Shown one piece after another: positions 45,853 through 57,742 of a stretch of 64,000 bases of DNA (positions are counted from its first letter, which is position 1; the number at the start of each line of letters is the position of its first letter). This stretch comes from Leptobrachium leishanense (Eukaryota > Chordata > Amphibia > Anura > Megophryidae), in contig CM019069.1 in assembly GCA_009667805.1 (NCBI GenBank), positions 91,175,204 to 91,239,203 on the forward strand. Direction: 5' to 3'. Made by a program: the position numbers and the translations under genes. The notes under the pieces are model-generated. The model made no database searches and was not told the DNA's origin. It saw nothing but the letters and a program-made list of their open reading frames with translations.

Positions 45853-46163
45853 TTTATTTTTGTTTCTGCGCTTTAAATCCAGTGGCTGTGAGCTCTGAGA
45901 TCGGCTGCTTGTTACATTATCTCTCAGTACAATGTATCATTGGTTTTCGGATGAATGAAATTCGTTTTCATACTAAAGAACTGAAAACGAATTTCTTTAG
46001 CAACTAAATAAATTGTGTTTTAGGACTAATCCATTCGTTCAAAACTAAATTTTGTGCTGTGCACATGTCTAATGCTTAGTCACAGATAAGTCTGGCTGAG
46101 CATCATGCAACATGTAGTTCAGAAACATCTGGGGTGCCAAGGTTCACCATCACTGGCCTAGAG

Positions 46164-47743
46164 TCTCCATTTAATGCATATTTGATTTTAATTTAATAGT
46201 GATTTAATATGGCGGGCATATTTTTGGTCAAATAAGGTATATCTATAGATTCTCTACTGAGGTAAAAAAAACAACCACAATGAAGTTGTAAGAAAATATT
46301 TAAGATATAGTATAATATAGAATAATGCTTGAACTTGTATAAAATAAATTAAATGAAACAATCTTGGCTCCTTTTCAAAACCTGATTATTCTCCAAAATT
46401 GAGTAATCACGTACCTGGATCTGCATGTACATAGAATTTGTACATGAGACGAAGCATACTGTATTATCGGTTCAAATAAATAAAAATGTATTTATTTATA
46501 AAGGATTTTACCAGGAAGGATACATTGAGATTTCTCTCGTTTTCAAGTATGTCCTGGGTTCAAGAACAATAATTAATTGACATGTGGGAAAGGAATTTGT
46601 AGGAACAGACGAATTGCAAACGTAAAGCCTTGACATATGGTTACCAGTTAAGGCATAGCATTGCATTCAGACATTAAAATTTGCATCTGAAAATAAACAA
46701 ACATATGCACGGGGAAAGTAAGGTGAGACGTGGGGTGAGAAGAAAAGAAAATTTAAAAATGTGTTACACATGGCTCAAAATTGCTGTACTTCACATATGT
46801 GCTATCGGGGATTAGATTGAATGCTACAATTTATTGACAGGATGTCATACTCTTATTTGAGAGAGGGACCATTACCAAGACACCAGGTAATTACAAATAT
46901 ATGTGTGTGTAATGAACAATGGAAGTCAGTTCTCCTAATGTCTTTCACCCTGGCAACCAACTGTTTTAAAGTGCACTTGTAATGGGAAAAATAATGTTTG
47001 CCCATTTGAAAGGGCACCTTTCCCTTTATATAGGGCAGCATTTTTTCATTGACATATATTGTAAAAAACTGAGATTTCTGTTATTAAGATTCTCCATCTC
47101 CCTGGAGTTGGCGTGGGGGGAGGGGCCAGTGCAAGCACAAAGTTGTCCTCAAGAGCAGGTGGAGGTAGGTGGAGTAATAGGGGATAGTGGATACTCTGTT
47201 TGGATTGTTTTTAGCGACAGGGATATGTAGGTCTCTCTTCACATTACCCTCTGAGTACCGTTTGGGGAGTCACCCCATCGGCATTGTGCAGGCTACGTGG
47301 TGCCACATCCCTGCACACTGCATGAACCTCTAGCAGAGACAGAGAGAGAAACTTTGTTTCCATTTGTTTATTCTTGTCTCTTGTGGGTTCTCTTTTTGTA
47401 ATTATTGTATCAAGCGCACCCCTTAGTGTGATTTCTGATCTTTCCTATTTACCCGGACCCTTGAAGGCCCGTTTCCTACTATGCCAGTTAATCACTATCT
47501 TTCTCCAATATTGGGGGTGCTGCTTTGATTAATCCCGAGGTATCTGTGAAGCTCTTTCATTGATATACTCCTAGGGCCTTATATGTTTTTGTTTGTTGTC
47601 TCATGTTACAAACTATTTCCTCTTTTTTTATGCATGGTTATTAAAAGTTACATTTTATCGTAGATCGCAACACCTAGCTGTTTATATTACTTTTAAGGTT
47701 ACCTCCTCTCCCAGCGATCATTCATTCTATATACATTACTCTA
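46164..47743. other. Non-coding with a SINE fragment
   Basis: 46490-46565 is the 3' part of the SINE at 44564 in reverse orientation (TTTACCAGGAAGGATACATT, then TCAAGTATGTCCTGG). The remaining sequence has no recognised gene; frames at 46853-47230 have no known motif. Confidence 0.5.
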
Positions 47744-48320
47744 TGGGGGTTATACAGAGATATCCGAAAAGTGTCCGAAATGTAACCGGACACTGAATTT
47801 CAGCGAACGGGGGCATTTCGGGGCCATTCGGCTATTCAGAGAGCGGGCAGTTCGCCAAATTCTGGCGAATTGCCTGCACGTACGATGCCTGTTCGACGGC
47901 AGTAAAATCCCCCATAGAGAAGCAATGGTTCGTCAAATCAGAGACACCAAACAGCAGGGAAAGGTTGCCAAAGTGCCCTGCTGTTCGGTGGTTTCATTTG
48001 GCAGGTTTATTCAGGTGAATCCCATAGACTTCAATTTATTTTATTCATTTATTTTATTCTGCTGTAAAGAGTCTCTTAATTTCTAGATTTTTTAGGATCT
48101 TTTAGGCGTTTTTTGGGATTTTTTGGCAAAATTTTCTTTCTGTTTTTTTTCTAATCATTTTTTTAAAAAATTTACTTAACAGATCTTTTTATTATCATTC
48201 ATTGGATCTCATATGTAAATTCCAGACACTTTCATTAAGTATTTTTTTTGCAAACATCGTTAAATTTTGAAACTTTCAAACGTACAGTTTTTTGGGTTTT
48301 TTTCACCACGTTCGTCTGCA
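47744..48320. mobile_element. Harbinger-like element, truncated copy C
   Basis: It starts GGGGGTTATACAGAGATATCC and shares with copies A and B the words GAGAGCGGGCAGTTCGCCAAAT, CCCATAGAGAAGCAATG and GTAAAGAGTCTC..GATTTTTTAGG. It stops near CACGTTCGTCTGC, where copy A still has about 300 bp to go. Confidence 0.6.
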
Positions 48321-48372
48321 TAAATACTATAGATTAGATAAGCCACATAAGTAAAGATAAACATTTGTTTAA

Positions 48373-49347
48373 CCCTTTCGCTGCTGAGTCATTTCACCCC
48401 TGTGTGATGAGCTCATTTTTACCGGTTTTGCTCATCATGTTTAAATGCGATTTGAAGTCACATTTTATTATACGACCCAGACATATTATATATTGTTCTT
48501 TCCGGCAGACTTGGCAGATTCATAATATATCATTATTATATGTATACGTCATGTCCTGCCTGAATATTATAACAAAAAATGCAATAAAATTGGAATTTTC
48601 AATCATCTACATCGTGTAAAGTGTTTTTTTTCACATTTTATCATATGAGCCTTTGCGTTTATATTTTCTATGGGGTGCGCTTGTTAAAAAAATTAGAAAT
48701 GGGGGCTCGTTACATTTTTTCGGGGGTAAATTACGTGATTTTTAGCAAACGCCCCCCCATAGAAAAAATCTTTAGTGCAGCATCATTGTTCACATTATAA
48801 TTGAAATGGGAACAATATTGCTGCATTAATAAAACAAAAAACGTAATCCCCGAACTGACATCATCGCGTCCATGCACAATAAAACCAGTAGGCGGGGGGA
48901 GATCCTGGAGGCTTGCCCGATATCGAAGGTGTTGGCCACCTCCGAGAAAGGACCACGATCGGCATCTGTTGGTGCCGAATCGCGATCCGGACCCTAAGGG
49001 GTTAAAGGCAGCCACCGCTTGGAAGGAAACTCTGTGCCCTTTCTGCCCAAGCAGATGGGGAGGGAGAGAGGTCCAAAGGACCCCCTTCAGGCACCTTCCC
49101 TGCATTGGTAGGGGAGGGGTTGTCTGGAATAGATGTCATTGCGCCGGGCGCGATGATGCTATTAGTGCGGCTGGGGTTCTGGAGGCTGGACTGACATCCA
49201 AAATGTCAGCCCGCACCGGGATGCTGCAGCAATCGGCTGGAATCCCTGCCGATTGCCACTGCAATGGCAGGACGCGCTCAGCGTGTCCTCCGCAGCCATG
49301 TCCCTGCGTGGCTGGATGCACTGAACGCGTCCTCCACAACGAAGGGG
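48373..49347. mobile_element. TTAA-flanked (piggyBac-like) element, 975 bp
   Basis: TTAA at 48369-48372 and 49348-49351. It begins CCCTTTCGCTGCTGAGTCAT and ends CTCCACAACGAAGGGG. The start and the ATGTTTAAATGCGATTTGAAG part match the inner section of the 6832-9650 element (from about 8990), so it is a shorter relative. The open frames on both strands are repeat-internal. Confidence 0.7.
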
Positions 49348-49351
49348 TTAA

Positions 49352-49737
49352 TGTTGCCTCATGGGTAAAATCAAAATCTCTTTTTTTCCCTTTGTACATG
49401 CAATTACTTCAAACACAGAAAACAAACAGCAGCATGTGTTTTATAATGTGGTTTTGTTTGTAATGCACAAGTAATAGAGTTACAGCTTATGTAAGTGATA
49501 GTGTCCCTTTAAAAGTTTAGTGGCATTATGAGATCTTGTAAATATTGACAATAAAATATGTCAGAATCGGAACGCCAGGGAGGTTAAGAACAGCTCTATA
49601 GTTATTCAGGATTGATGTAGGGACTATATTGAGCTTAATCATTTTCAAATAGAATACCGTAATCACCTATGCACTAATGTATGTTTTACGGGTTTAGCGG
49701 TAGGATTGTAATATGGAGGGCATCCATTCAACTCAGT
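49352..49737. other. Short spacer, nothing recognised
   Basis: AT-rich DNA between the TTAA element and the palindromic insertion. Confidence 0.35.
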
Positions 49738-49752
49738 TATCCTAGCATTAAC
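49738..49752. repeat. 15-bp direct repeat flanking the palindrome, left copy
   Basis: TATCCTAGCATTAAC occurs here and again at 51458-51472, at the outer edge of the right arm. It looks like a target duplication of the ~1.7-kb insertion between them. Confidence 0.6.
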
Positions 49753-49906
49753 TGATTAAAAAGTGTGTATACGAGTATACACTATACAGTGTGGGCACTT
49801 GTTAATTTAAGTTAATTAAAGTGCTATGTGAATAAATAATTAATTGCTGCCTAAGTATGGTAAAAAGCACATAAAAAACAACCAAAATACGTGCCAAGAT
49901 TAAGAC

Positions 49907-51458
49907 AGAAGGATAAACAAGACCATACGGCGCATAAAACAGTGAGCAGTTGGTTAAATGAACAACTGATTAAATAGAGGTAAATTGTGAAAGGTGTCCT
50001 TTAAGGTAAAAAAAGTGTCCTTTAAAATGCAAGAAATGTCCTTTAAAATACCAAACAGATGAGGTAAAAGAGTACGAAAAAATCCTTTTTTTAAAAAAAT
50101 TATTATTAAGTCAATTTGTGCAAAAAACAGTTGTAAAAAAAGTGCAATGGTTTAATACTCAAGGAGTGTTGTTGATTGAAGTCAAGTGCAACAATCTTCT
50201 CTGTGGTGTAGATATCAAATCTTCTCTTTAAAGGTGTCCCTCAGAGAGAAATAAAGGCAATAATAGTGCAGATGGTCATACTGGGATGAAGTAATTTAAT
50301 AAAATGAATATATCACTCACATTTATTAGAGCCTAAGGGAAATCCAGGCTCAAGGAAAATAGCTTGCGGCCAAATATAGGGTGGCACGTCCCTCCTTTCA
50401 TCTATGGTGGTTACTAGATAAAGCAGAGAAGATCGGGAGACGGCACTCCCATAGCGTAACTCTGTGCAATACAAGTGGAGGATTAAATTACAATTGGTCA
50501 CACTCACCAGTTGTAGAGCCTCTCAATTCCAGGCTCAAGGAGTATCGCCTTGGGTCCTCTTAGGGTGGGAGCCCAAACCTCTTTGGTGTAGCAGCAGTTG
50601 ATCCAGATGTCCAAAAAAAGTGGAGAGATAAGGAAAAGTGGCGAATGCAAAAAATATAGGTAATGAATTTGTCCAGGATTTTATTAATTCAAATAAATTC
50701 ATTACCTATATTTTTTGCATTCGCCACTTTTCCTTATCTCTCCACTTTTTTTGGACATCTGGATCAACTGCTGCTACACCAAAGAGGTTTGGGCTCCCAC
50801 CCTAAGAGGACCCAAGGCGATACTCCTTGAGCCTGGAATTGAGAGGCTCTACAACTGGTGAGTGTGACCAATTGTAATTTAATCCTCCACTTGTATTGCA
50901 CAGAGTTACGCTATGGGAGTGCCGTCTCCCGATCTTCTCTGCTTTATCTAGTAACCACCATAGATGAAAGGAGGGACGTGCCACCCTATATTTGGCCGCA
51001 AGCTATTTTCCTTGAGCCTGGATTTCCCTTAGGCTCTAATAAATGTGAGTGATATATTCATTTTATTAAATTACTTCATCCCAGTATGACCATCTGCACT
51101 ATTATTGCCTTTATTTCTCTCTGAGGGACACCTTTAAAGAGAAGATTTGATATCTACACCACAGAGAAGATTGTTGCACTTGACTTCAATCAACAACACT
51201 CCTTGAGTATTAAACCATTGCACTTTTTTTACAACTGTTTTTTGCACAAATTGACTTAATAATAATTTTTTTAAAAAAAGGATTTTTTCGTACTCTTTTA
51301 CCTCATCTGTTTGGTATTTTAAAGGACATTTCTTGCATTTTAAAGGACACTTTTTTTACCTTAAAGGACACCTTTCACAATTTACCTCTATTTAATCAGT
51401 TGTTCATTTAACCAACTGCTCACTGTTTTATGCGCCGTATGGTCTTGTTTATCCTTCT
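49907..51458. repeat. Giant palindrome: 764-bp arms, 24-nt loop
   Basis: Arm 49907-50670 is mirrored by 50695-51458 around a 24-nt loop (50671-50694). The arms are equal in length and identical everywhere I compared, including two open frames of 60 and 64 codons that recur unchanged on opposite strands. The arms contain TGTCCTTTAA-type tandem words (49998-50040). No transposase is coded. The 154 bp between the left direct repeat and the left arm is not mirrored. It could be a fold-back element, a template-switch duplication, or an assembly error. Confidence 0.85.
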
Positions 51459-51521
51459 ATCCTAGCATTAACAACTGATCTGGACACTACAGTTAGCGTT
51501 CACTATGTAATTTAGCCCAAA

Positions 51522-52151
51522 GGCCCGCGTCAGATGAGCGCACTTTTTGCGTCCGTCTGACTGCACTGTTTGCTGTCCGTTGTACCTTTTCAAAGGAGTC
51601 AATAGAGCACAACACGCGAAGCACGTGTGCACTTTTTCACGCGCGCGCAACACATGTTGCAACGGACGCCTCATGGTATCAACATGAAAAAGCCAGACGA
51701 ACGTAGAGACTGCATATAGGTTTTTTTTTTTCTTTTTCTCAAAATCAGTCAAAATGAACTGATACAATGTAACCACAAACCCATCAGTTAAAAAGTACGT
51801 CCATTAGGCTGGGTTTACACCTCAGTGTTTTACAGCACATTCCTGCGCGCTGTAAAACGCAGAGACACTGAAATCCCATGATTTCCTATGGGACCCGTTC
51901 ACACCTGGGCATTTTCCAGCGCGCAGAAATGCGCTGTAAAACGTCCTACGCCCAAAGAAGTACGGGAGCTTCTTTGGGGCGTATTTGCAGCGCGTTCACT
52001 CTGCGGTCTATGGCCGTGACCTCGTTGCAATGCGCGTTCGTGCGTTTTTTACATTTGCGCGATCCGCACATAAAAAAACACGCGTATTGCGCTCGTAAAA
52101 AAATGCGCAGGCAAGAACCCACGCAGTCAGTGCGCTCGTCTGACCCCAGCC
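51522..52151. mobile_element. TIR element, GGCC..GTCAGATGAGCGC family, possibly composite
   Basis: Left GGCCCGCGTCAGATGAGCGC and right GTGCGCTCGTCTGACCCCAGCC are inverted, as in the element at 691. A second start, TTAGGCTGGGTTTACACCTC, lies at about 51806 and suggests another element inserted inside, whose right end I cannot find. CpG-rich words (CCAGCGCGCAGAAATGCGCTG) are abundant. Confidence 0.55.
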
Positions 52152-52154
52152 TAA

Positions 52155-53112
52155 TAGTCTACTAAAAAGGTATTCATATGGTTTTATGTGTTACTTATTG
52201 TTTTTATTGTGTTTTAATTCAAAATTCTATATACATGTATTTAACTGTAAAAGAGATACAGTTTAACTTGCTAACATTCTGTAAGCAAAGCTAAGCCAAA
52301 CAAGAAAACACACACAGATGATCTGAGTAAAGGACTCATTATTTTCTCCAGCATTTCTCTTTCCCTGTGAATCCTAAATATATTAAGACCTTTAAATCAA
52401 AATAACAAGAGAAATAAAACAATACGAAGACATATTGTACTGATGGATATCAAATAATAACAAAGACTGCCACTAACATTACTATGCCCGTGTGATAAAA
52501 TCACTCAATATAATATGGATCGATGTAACCCATTTCTTTGGTTCCACTGATCATTCTTATATCATATAATTAATTTCATTGCACATCATTTTATATTTAA
52601 GTTGATTACACATATGTAAGATAATACATTTCCTACGGTCTATTATTCTTCATATCTTTACATGCATCTGGGGAGTTGAAGAATTAGGTATTTTATCATA
52701 AAAACACCTGGAGTGTTTCCACTGAAAGGACTTGTAAGTATGATCCTATAGTCCTATACCACACAATATCTAAATGTTATTTATTCAAATACCTTTATAC
52801 TGAGTCAACTAATCACAGTCTTATCACATGTGAGTGGTTATCCTCTGTTATAACTTGAAATCCTATCAGTATACTGTGTCTTTCATTATTTTTCCTCATT
52901 ATCATTTGGTTGAGGTCTTGAGATATATCACAAGGAGTTGGCATTCGTGAAGAAAAGAATACGTCCTTTATTCAGATCATATGGTGATATATTAATAAAC
53001 TCTAGTTATTGCTATGGAATTCATATCGTGAGGATCACATGTGCTAAACTGAAAACAGCTTAAATAGTTTTGTCTTTCACTGCCTGGTTTTCAGATGCTT
53101 ATATTAGAACAC
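52155..53112. other. Intron-like AT-rich DNA
   Basis: No gene, complete repeat or array recognised. Confidence 0.4.
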
Positions 53113-53115
53113 TTA

Positions 53116-53995
53116 CAGGGTTATCCAAAGAGCTCCGAATTGCTTGATAAAGGTAGCCGAACGCTGAAAATCAGCGTTCGGTTACCTTTCTTGGCCATTC
53201 GGCTATCCAGAGAGCAGGCAATTCGCCAAATCCTAGCGAATTGCCTGAACATACGGTGCCTGTTCGGTCCCTGTTCAAGGGCAGTGAAATCCCCATGAAA
53301 AAGCACTGCTTCGGCTATTCAGAGAACACAAACCAGCAGTGAAAGGTTCCCCTAATGCCCTGCCATTCGGTGATTTCATGCGTCAAATTTATTCAGGAGA
53401 ATCCCATAGGCTTCAGTGTTAAAAATATTCCCGTTTTAATTCAATATCTAATAAACCGTTCATTATAAAATTCTGCAGTAAAGAGTCTCTTTATTTATAG
53501 ATTTTTTAGGATACTCTAAGCATTTTTCTTAATTTTATTTTTTTAAAAGTCCGATTTTTTTTTTTTTTTTTTCAGTTTACTTATTTTTTTGTAATCTTTT
53601 TTGTAAACCTTTTTATTATCATTCCCTGGACCTCCTGTGTAAATTTCAGACATTTTCGCTCAGCAGTTTCTTTGCAAACAGCGTTTCAATTTCACATTCA
53701 TACAAACGGTTTTGCTAATTTATTCACCTCCCTCGTCTGCGGTCTCAGCTGCTTCGGCTGGGTGTGATCGGCTCCTGTTCGGGCTTTTCCATGGGTTTAT
53801 CCAGATGTTATTGTGGCTTTTCAGCGTGCATTCGGTGGGTTTACGGCAGCTTTTCCCTTCAATTCGGGAACCCTGTGGTGCTTGCTGAATACACCGAAGG
53901 GTCACCGAAATGGGATCGGCAAAAGGAACCGAATTGAAGAGAACGAAAAGACACCGAACGTGCGGTGACTTTTCGAATCTCTTTGGATATCCCTG
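53116..53995. mobile_element. Harbinger-like non-autonomous element, copy B (880 bp)
   Basis: The ends CAGGGTTATCCAAAGAG and CTCTTTGGATATCCCTG are inverted copies, flanked by exact TTA (53113-53115, 53996-53998), the 3-bp duplication of PIF/Harbinger elements. Same family as copy A, colinear throughout. Confidence 0.8.
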
Positions 53996-53998
53996 TTA

Positions 53999-56060
53999 GT
54001 TTTGCAGGAGTATTATCTAAATTAACTATAAGGTGATCACTTAATGGAAAGGGGTCTATCATCTGAAACATTTCAGAATGTTTTACATGCAACACTCACA
54101 TTAGAACCATTATCTGAATTTCATTTATATAACACAAAGTGTGGCTTGCTATGGAATTCCTATCCCAATTCCAAGGATGAAAAATGTGACAGATCTCAGT
54201 AAACCGTCAGGGTCACATTTGTCAATGCCACTTCCTTGTAAGTCCCACCATGTTCTCCCCATGCCTTTCTCCAGTACTCAGACAAAGCTTAAGGATCGGG
54301 ACACGTAGAGAGCCTGCTAGCATCCCCCAGAAATAAGATGAGGCTGTATATCTGGAGGTTTTCACGGTCAGAATAGAAATATTTTAATTGCGGACAGGCA
54401 CACATATTAATAAGGTCCAACATGGGTCATTTACATACCAAACACCTCCCCTAGAAAATGTTAGGAGACATAATTAGACTAAAACAGACAATGGGATAAA
54501 CATTTGCTCAACATTCCTAGACGAGACCGGACAATGATAGTCATTCATATTACAGGATTACAGTCTAAAGACAACAGATAATGGGGCAGTGTTTGCCTGA
54601 CAAAGAAGATTAGCCAACTGGTCAAATATACAGCAGATATTAACACATTACTGAGAGAGGGCATCAGCAAATAACAGAAACACAAGGACCATAACGATAG
54701 ACAGATAGACAATGACATTATTCTTACATAACACAGTTTACACAAACATTCTGCACACATAAGAGGACAAGAAAATGATATAAACACCAAGCCTTCACCC
54801 CCAAATAAATCTCCAGGTCCTTGTAATCCAAGTCCAAAGTGACGCACTTCACCAAAAGTAAAAAATATTTGGTATATGCATTCATGAATGCTGGACAGGA
54901 GTCGTTGTAGTGTTTTTAGTTTGTAGATATTCTGAAACTAGAATATTCTAGTTCTATAATGCAACGGACACATGCATGCTACTCCAGGCACCAAGTTTAA
55001 AATATGTAACACACCATTCATAAGCTGAAATGCAAATGACAGTAATATTTACTTAACATACCCTCACCATAGAATGATTTATAACACATGGGGGATGTGA
55101 ACGCGTTTCGAAGGAATTTATTAACTTCTGTGTTTCAATAAATAATATCTTTCAATAAATCTGTGCTAAAAGACAGCATTTCTGACACCAAAGGACAAGA
55201 ATTCCCACCAATATAATGTTATTTATTTACAGTGGAATATGTAGTGTAATAGACTACCGGAAAAAAAAAAAATAGAATAGCTTGACATATGGATATATTC
55301 TGGATTTCATAAAAAAGGAATTTTATCTTATTTGTAACATTACAGAACTAAAAGTAACCTATACTATTAGCATACATTGCTAATAATCTTACACACATTG
55401 GTAGTGATTATAGATGAATATACTATCAACTACGAAACTCCTATAATGTTCACTCAAGCAGTGGATATCATATCGATCATAGAGACCATCCTCTGATGAG
55501 ATATTGCAAATTACAAACTACTTTGTTCTAGTACCGAGATCCAGCATCGTCAAAGTGTCTTTTCCTCTCTGTGCTGAAATGATTTCATAGGTAAATGCCT
55601 ACAAAAGTGGCAGTTAAATTACATAAAACGTCACTATACTTTATTGTGAGCTATATTTTTAGCACATGTATACAATGGAATTCCCATAGAAGCATCCAAA
55701 GTTGTTTGGGAAATCAATGGGTCAGTTTAAAATATAAAGCATTTTTATCAGATTGTTTACAATTGAGACCAACATATTCATTGGCTTTAGAATTATAGAC
55801 AGATTTCCACATTTATATTTTCAGTAAAATTTGATACTGCTTAAGTGCTACAAATCCAATTGCAAAAGTTAGTCGCTAAGCACCATTATTTAAATTTTAT
55901 CTATTTTGGAAAATTATAGTAAACTGCGGTGAGTCAAATATGGTTACTGTAATTTCATTTTTTAGGTAAGTTCCACTGAAATATGCCGTAATTTTCACTG
56001 TTGCTTCTTCCAAAGTTGTTCAGCTTAGTTTTTAGAGTAGCATGGTTTCCACCATTTTTT
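53999..56060. other. Non-coding, nothing recognised
   Basis: AT-rich sequence. AACGCGTTTCGAAGG near 55101 resembles a motif of a dispersed repeat also present near 58272 (CGAAATGCGTTG). No gene supported. Confidence 0.4.
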
Positions 56061-56065
56061 CCTGC

Positions 56066-56719
56066 TGTCACGGTTCCAGCCCTGATCCCTATAGGTGAGC
56101 TGATCCAGGCCAACTCTTACCACTGTCTAGTTCTCCCCTCTCCCCCATTCTGCTTAGGGATTTCCCTGCAGCCTGTTAGGTCCTTGCCCACCTGGTCCAT
56201 AGCACTGGCCTTCTCGCTTTACAAGCCAGTCACTCCCATTCAGCATTTCTCTGTCATAAGGGTCTATCTGCTTCCTGTTATTTTGTTCCTACTGCCAGTT
56301 TTTCTCTCTGCTTTTTGCCCTTTGTTTATTTGGTTCTGTTTATTTTTGGTTCCCTGTTTCCCTTGTCTGGTTGTCCCTCCGTTTGCCTTGTTCTTGGCAT
56401 TTTTTAAATTTGGTTTATCCTGATCTATAAATTTGTCTGTGATATTTGGTATACCGTGTGTGATTCTGGCTTTGCCCCTGACTATCCTCCACTGTTAGCC
56501 CTCACTCTCCTTGTCATACTGTGTAGGGACATCTGACTTCGTTTGACTTTCCGTTCTGGTTCTGACTCCTACCTCTGTATGAGTATCTGTTCTGGTTTTG
56601 ACCCATGGCTTTGTCTGATTATCTGATCTGGTTCCTAACTCCAACAGCTGCCCTGCTCTTTGGGCTATCAAACCCGAATATGAGCACCACCTTGGCTGTG
56701 GCTGGGTACCACGGTAACA
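56066..56719 (+). mobile_element. Solo LTR (654 bp)
   Basis: Starts TGTCACGGTTCC and ends CCACGGTAACA, flanked by an exact 5-bp duplication CCTGC (56061-56065, 56720-56724). The body is pyrimidine-rich (TCTG, TCCTGT words), like the first solo LTR. It lies within a sequence where CCAAAGTTGTTCAGC occurs on both sides (56010 and 56738). The open frame across it is low-complexity. Confidence 0.7.
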
Positions 56720-56724
56720 CCTGC

Positions 56725-57738
56725 ATAGCTTCTGCCAAAGTTGTTCAGCATCGATTTCACAACGAAATCGTTGCAGTTGTCCAGGGTTGTTTAACTGTTA
56801 TTTACAGTTACACATCAATGTAGATCTCTACTATAGAGACACTGACATTCACTGTTGTTGCAAACAACAAATGAACAAGCATAAATGGAGAATAGTCAAA
56901 GTTGACACATAAAGATGCATAACAGAGCAGCAACTTTACCTGAAGTTGCTCACTTATGCTTCTCTTGAAAGTCAAAGTTCATTGTTGTGGTAACATCAAC
57001 ACTTTTTCCTATTGTTTGAACTTTGGTGAAATATATATAATTTTTATTTATTTATTTATGATTTCAACGTATTAGGTTTTCCAAGTGCTGAAGAGAATTA
57101 ATTTATCAAAAGATTACTATGAATGTAAACTTAAGTTTAAGATTGAAGCAAAGTAGTGTTAGGGAACGCTATCCTATCTATTTCTTCAATTTAAGTTTAC
57201 TTGCTAAAATATTGTTTTTTGTGTACATCAATTCATTTTGAGTAAACAAACATGTTGAATAAACCGGTTTCATTTCACTGGTTGTAGTGTAGTGGACAAG
57301 TTACAATAAGAATAATTTGACACTTACAGTTGTGTACAATTACTAAAACAGCAAGAGCGTTTCTGTATACGTTAAACTGAAGGGTTGGCAGACTAGTCTA
57401 CATTTACTCAGAATCTTAAAGTATATCTTTGAGCATAGTTTGTGTATAAATGATTTAGGCAGTGTGGGTGGGCACTGTCAGAAAGTGCTTACAATAAAGT
57501 ATAGATAAAAAAATACTCCATACCTAAACATTGGATTTATACTAATATAGGTGTGTATTCCTGATAATACAGTGGAAATGTTAGGATGAGCAGACATACA
57601 GTACACTAAAACACTGCAGCATAGAAAAAACACAATAGGGGCAGCTTTTAAGTTGAGGAACATGCAGATTAGAAATTTAAGAAATGCATCTCAATGTGAC
57701 TGCGGACCCACTACTCTTCTTTTCTAAGTGCTTGCATA
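56725..57738. other. Non-coding, TIR-like words
   Basis: GTTGTTGCAAACAACAA near 56852 and CAAAGTTCATTGTTGTGG near 56976 resemble the TIR-like region at 1630-1815. No gene. Confidence 0.4.
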
Positions 57739-57742
57739 TTAA

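Larger units (their letters stand above)
44392..46069. mobile_element. TIR element nested in the hAT MITE (GACATGTGC ends)
   Basis: Left GACATGTGCATTTGTTTTAG and right end TTTTGTGCTGTGCACATGTC are imperfect inverted copies, flanked by TA on both sides (44390-44391, 46070-46071). The words TTTTAGTCCTAAAACGATT and TTTTAGGACTAATCCATTCG extend the symmetry. It holds a SINE and a minisatellite. No transposase frame seen. Confidence 0.65.
44332..46155. mobile_element. hAT MITE carrying nested insertions
   Basis: The ends CACTGATGGCGAACCTTGCC and GGTGCCAAGGTTCACCATCACTG(short form) are inverted, flanked by an exact 8-bp duplication GCCTAGAG (44324-44331, 46156-46163). Without the insertion at 44392-46069 it would be only about 0.15 kb. 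Confidence 0.85.

Noticed and set aside
50381..51052. Two open frames of 60 and 64 codons, each present twice
   Set aside because: Identical copies on opposite strands simply reflect the large palindrome; no domain recognised.
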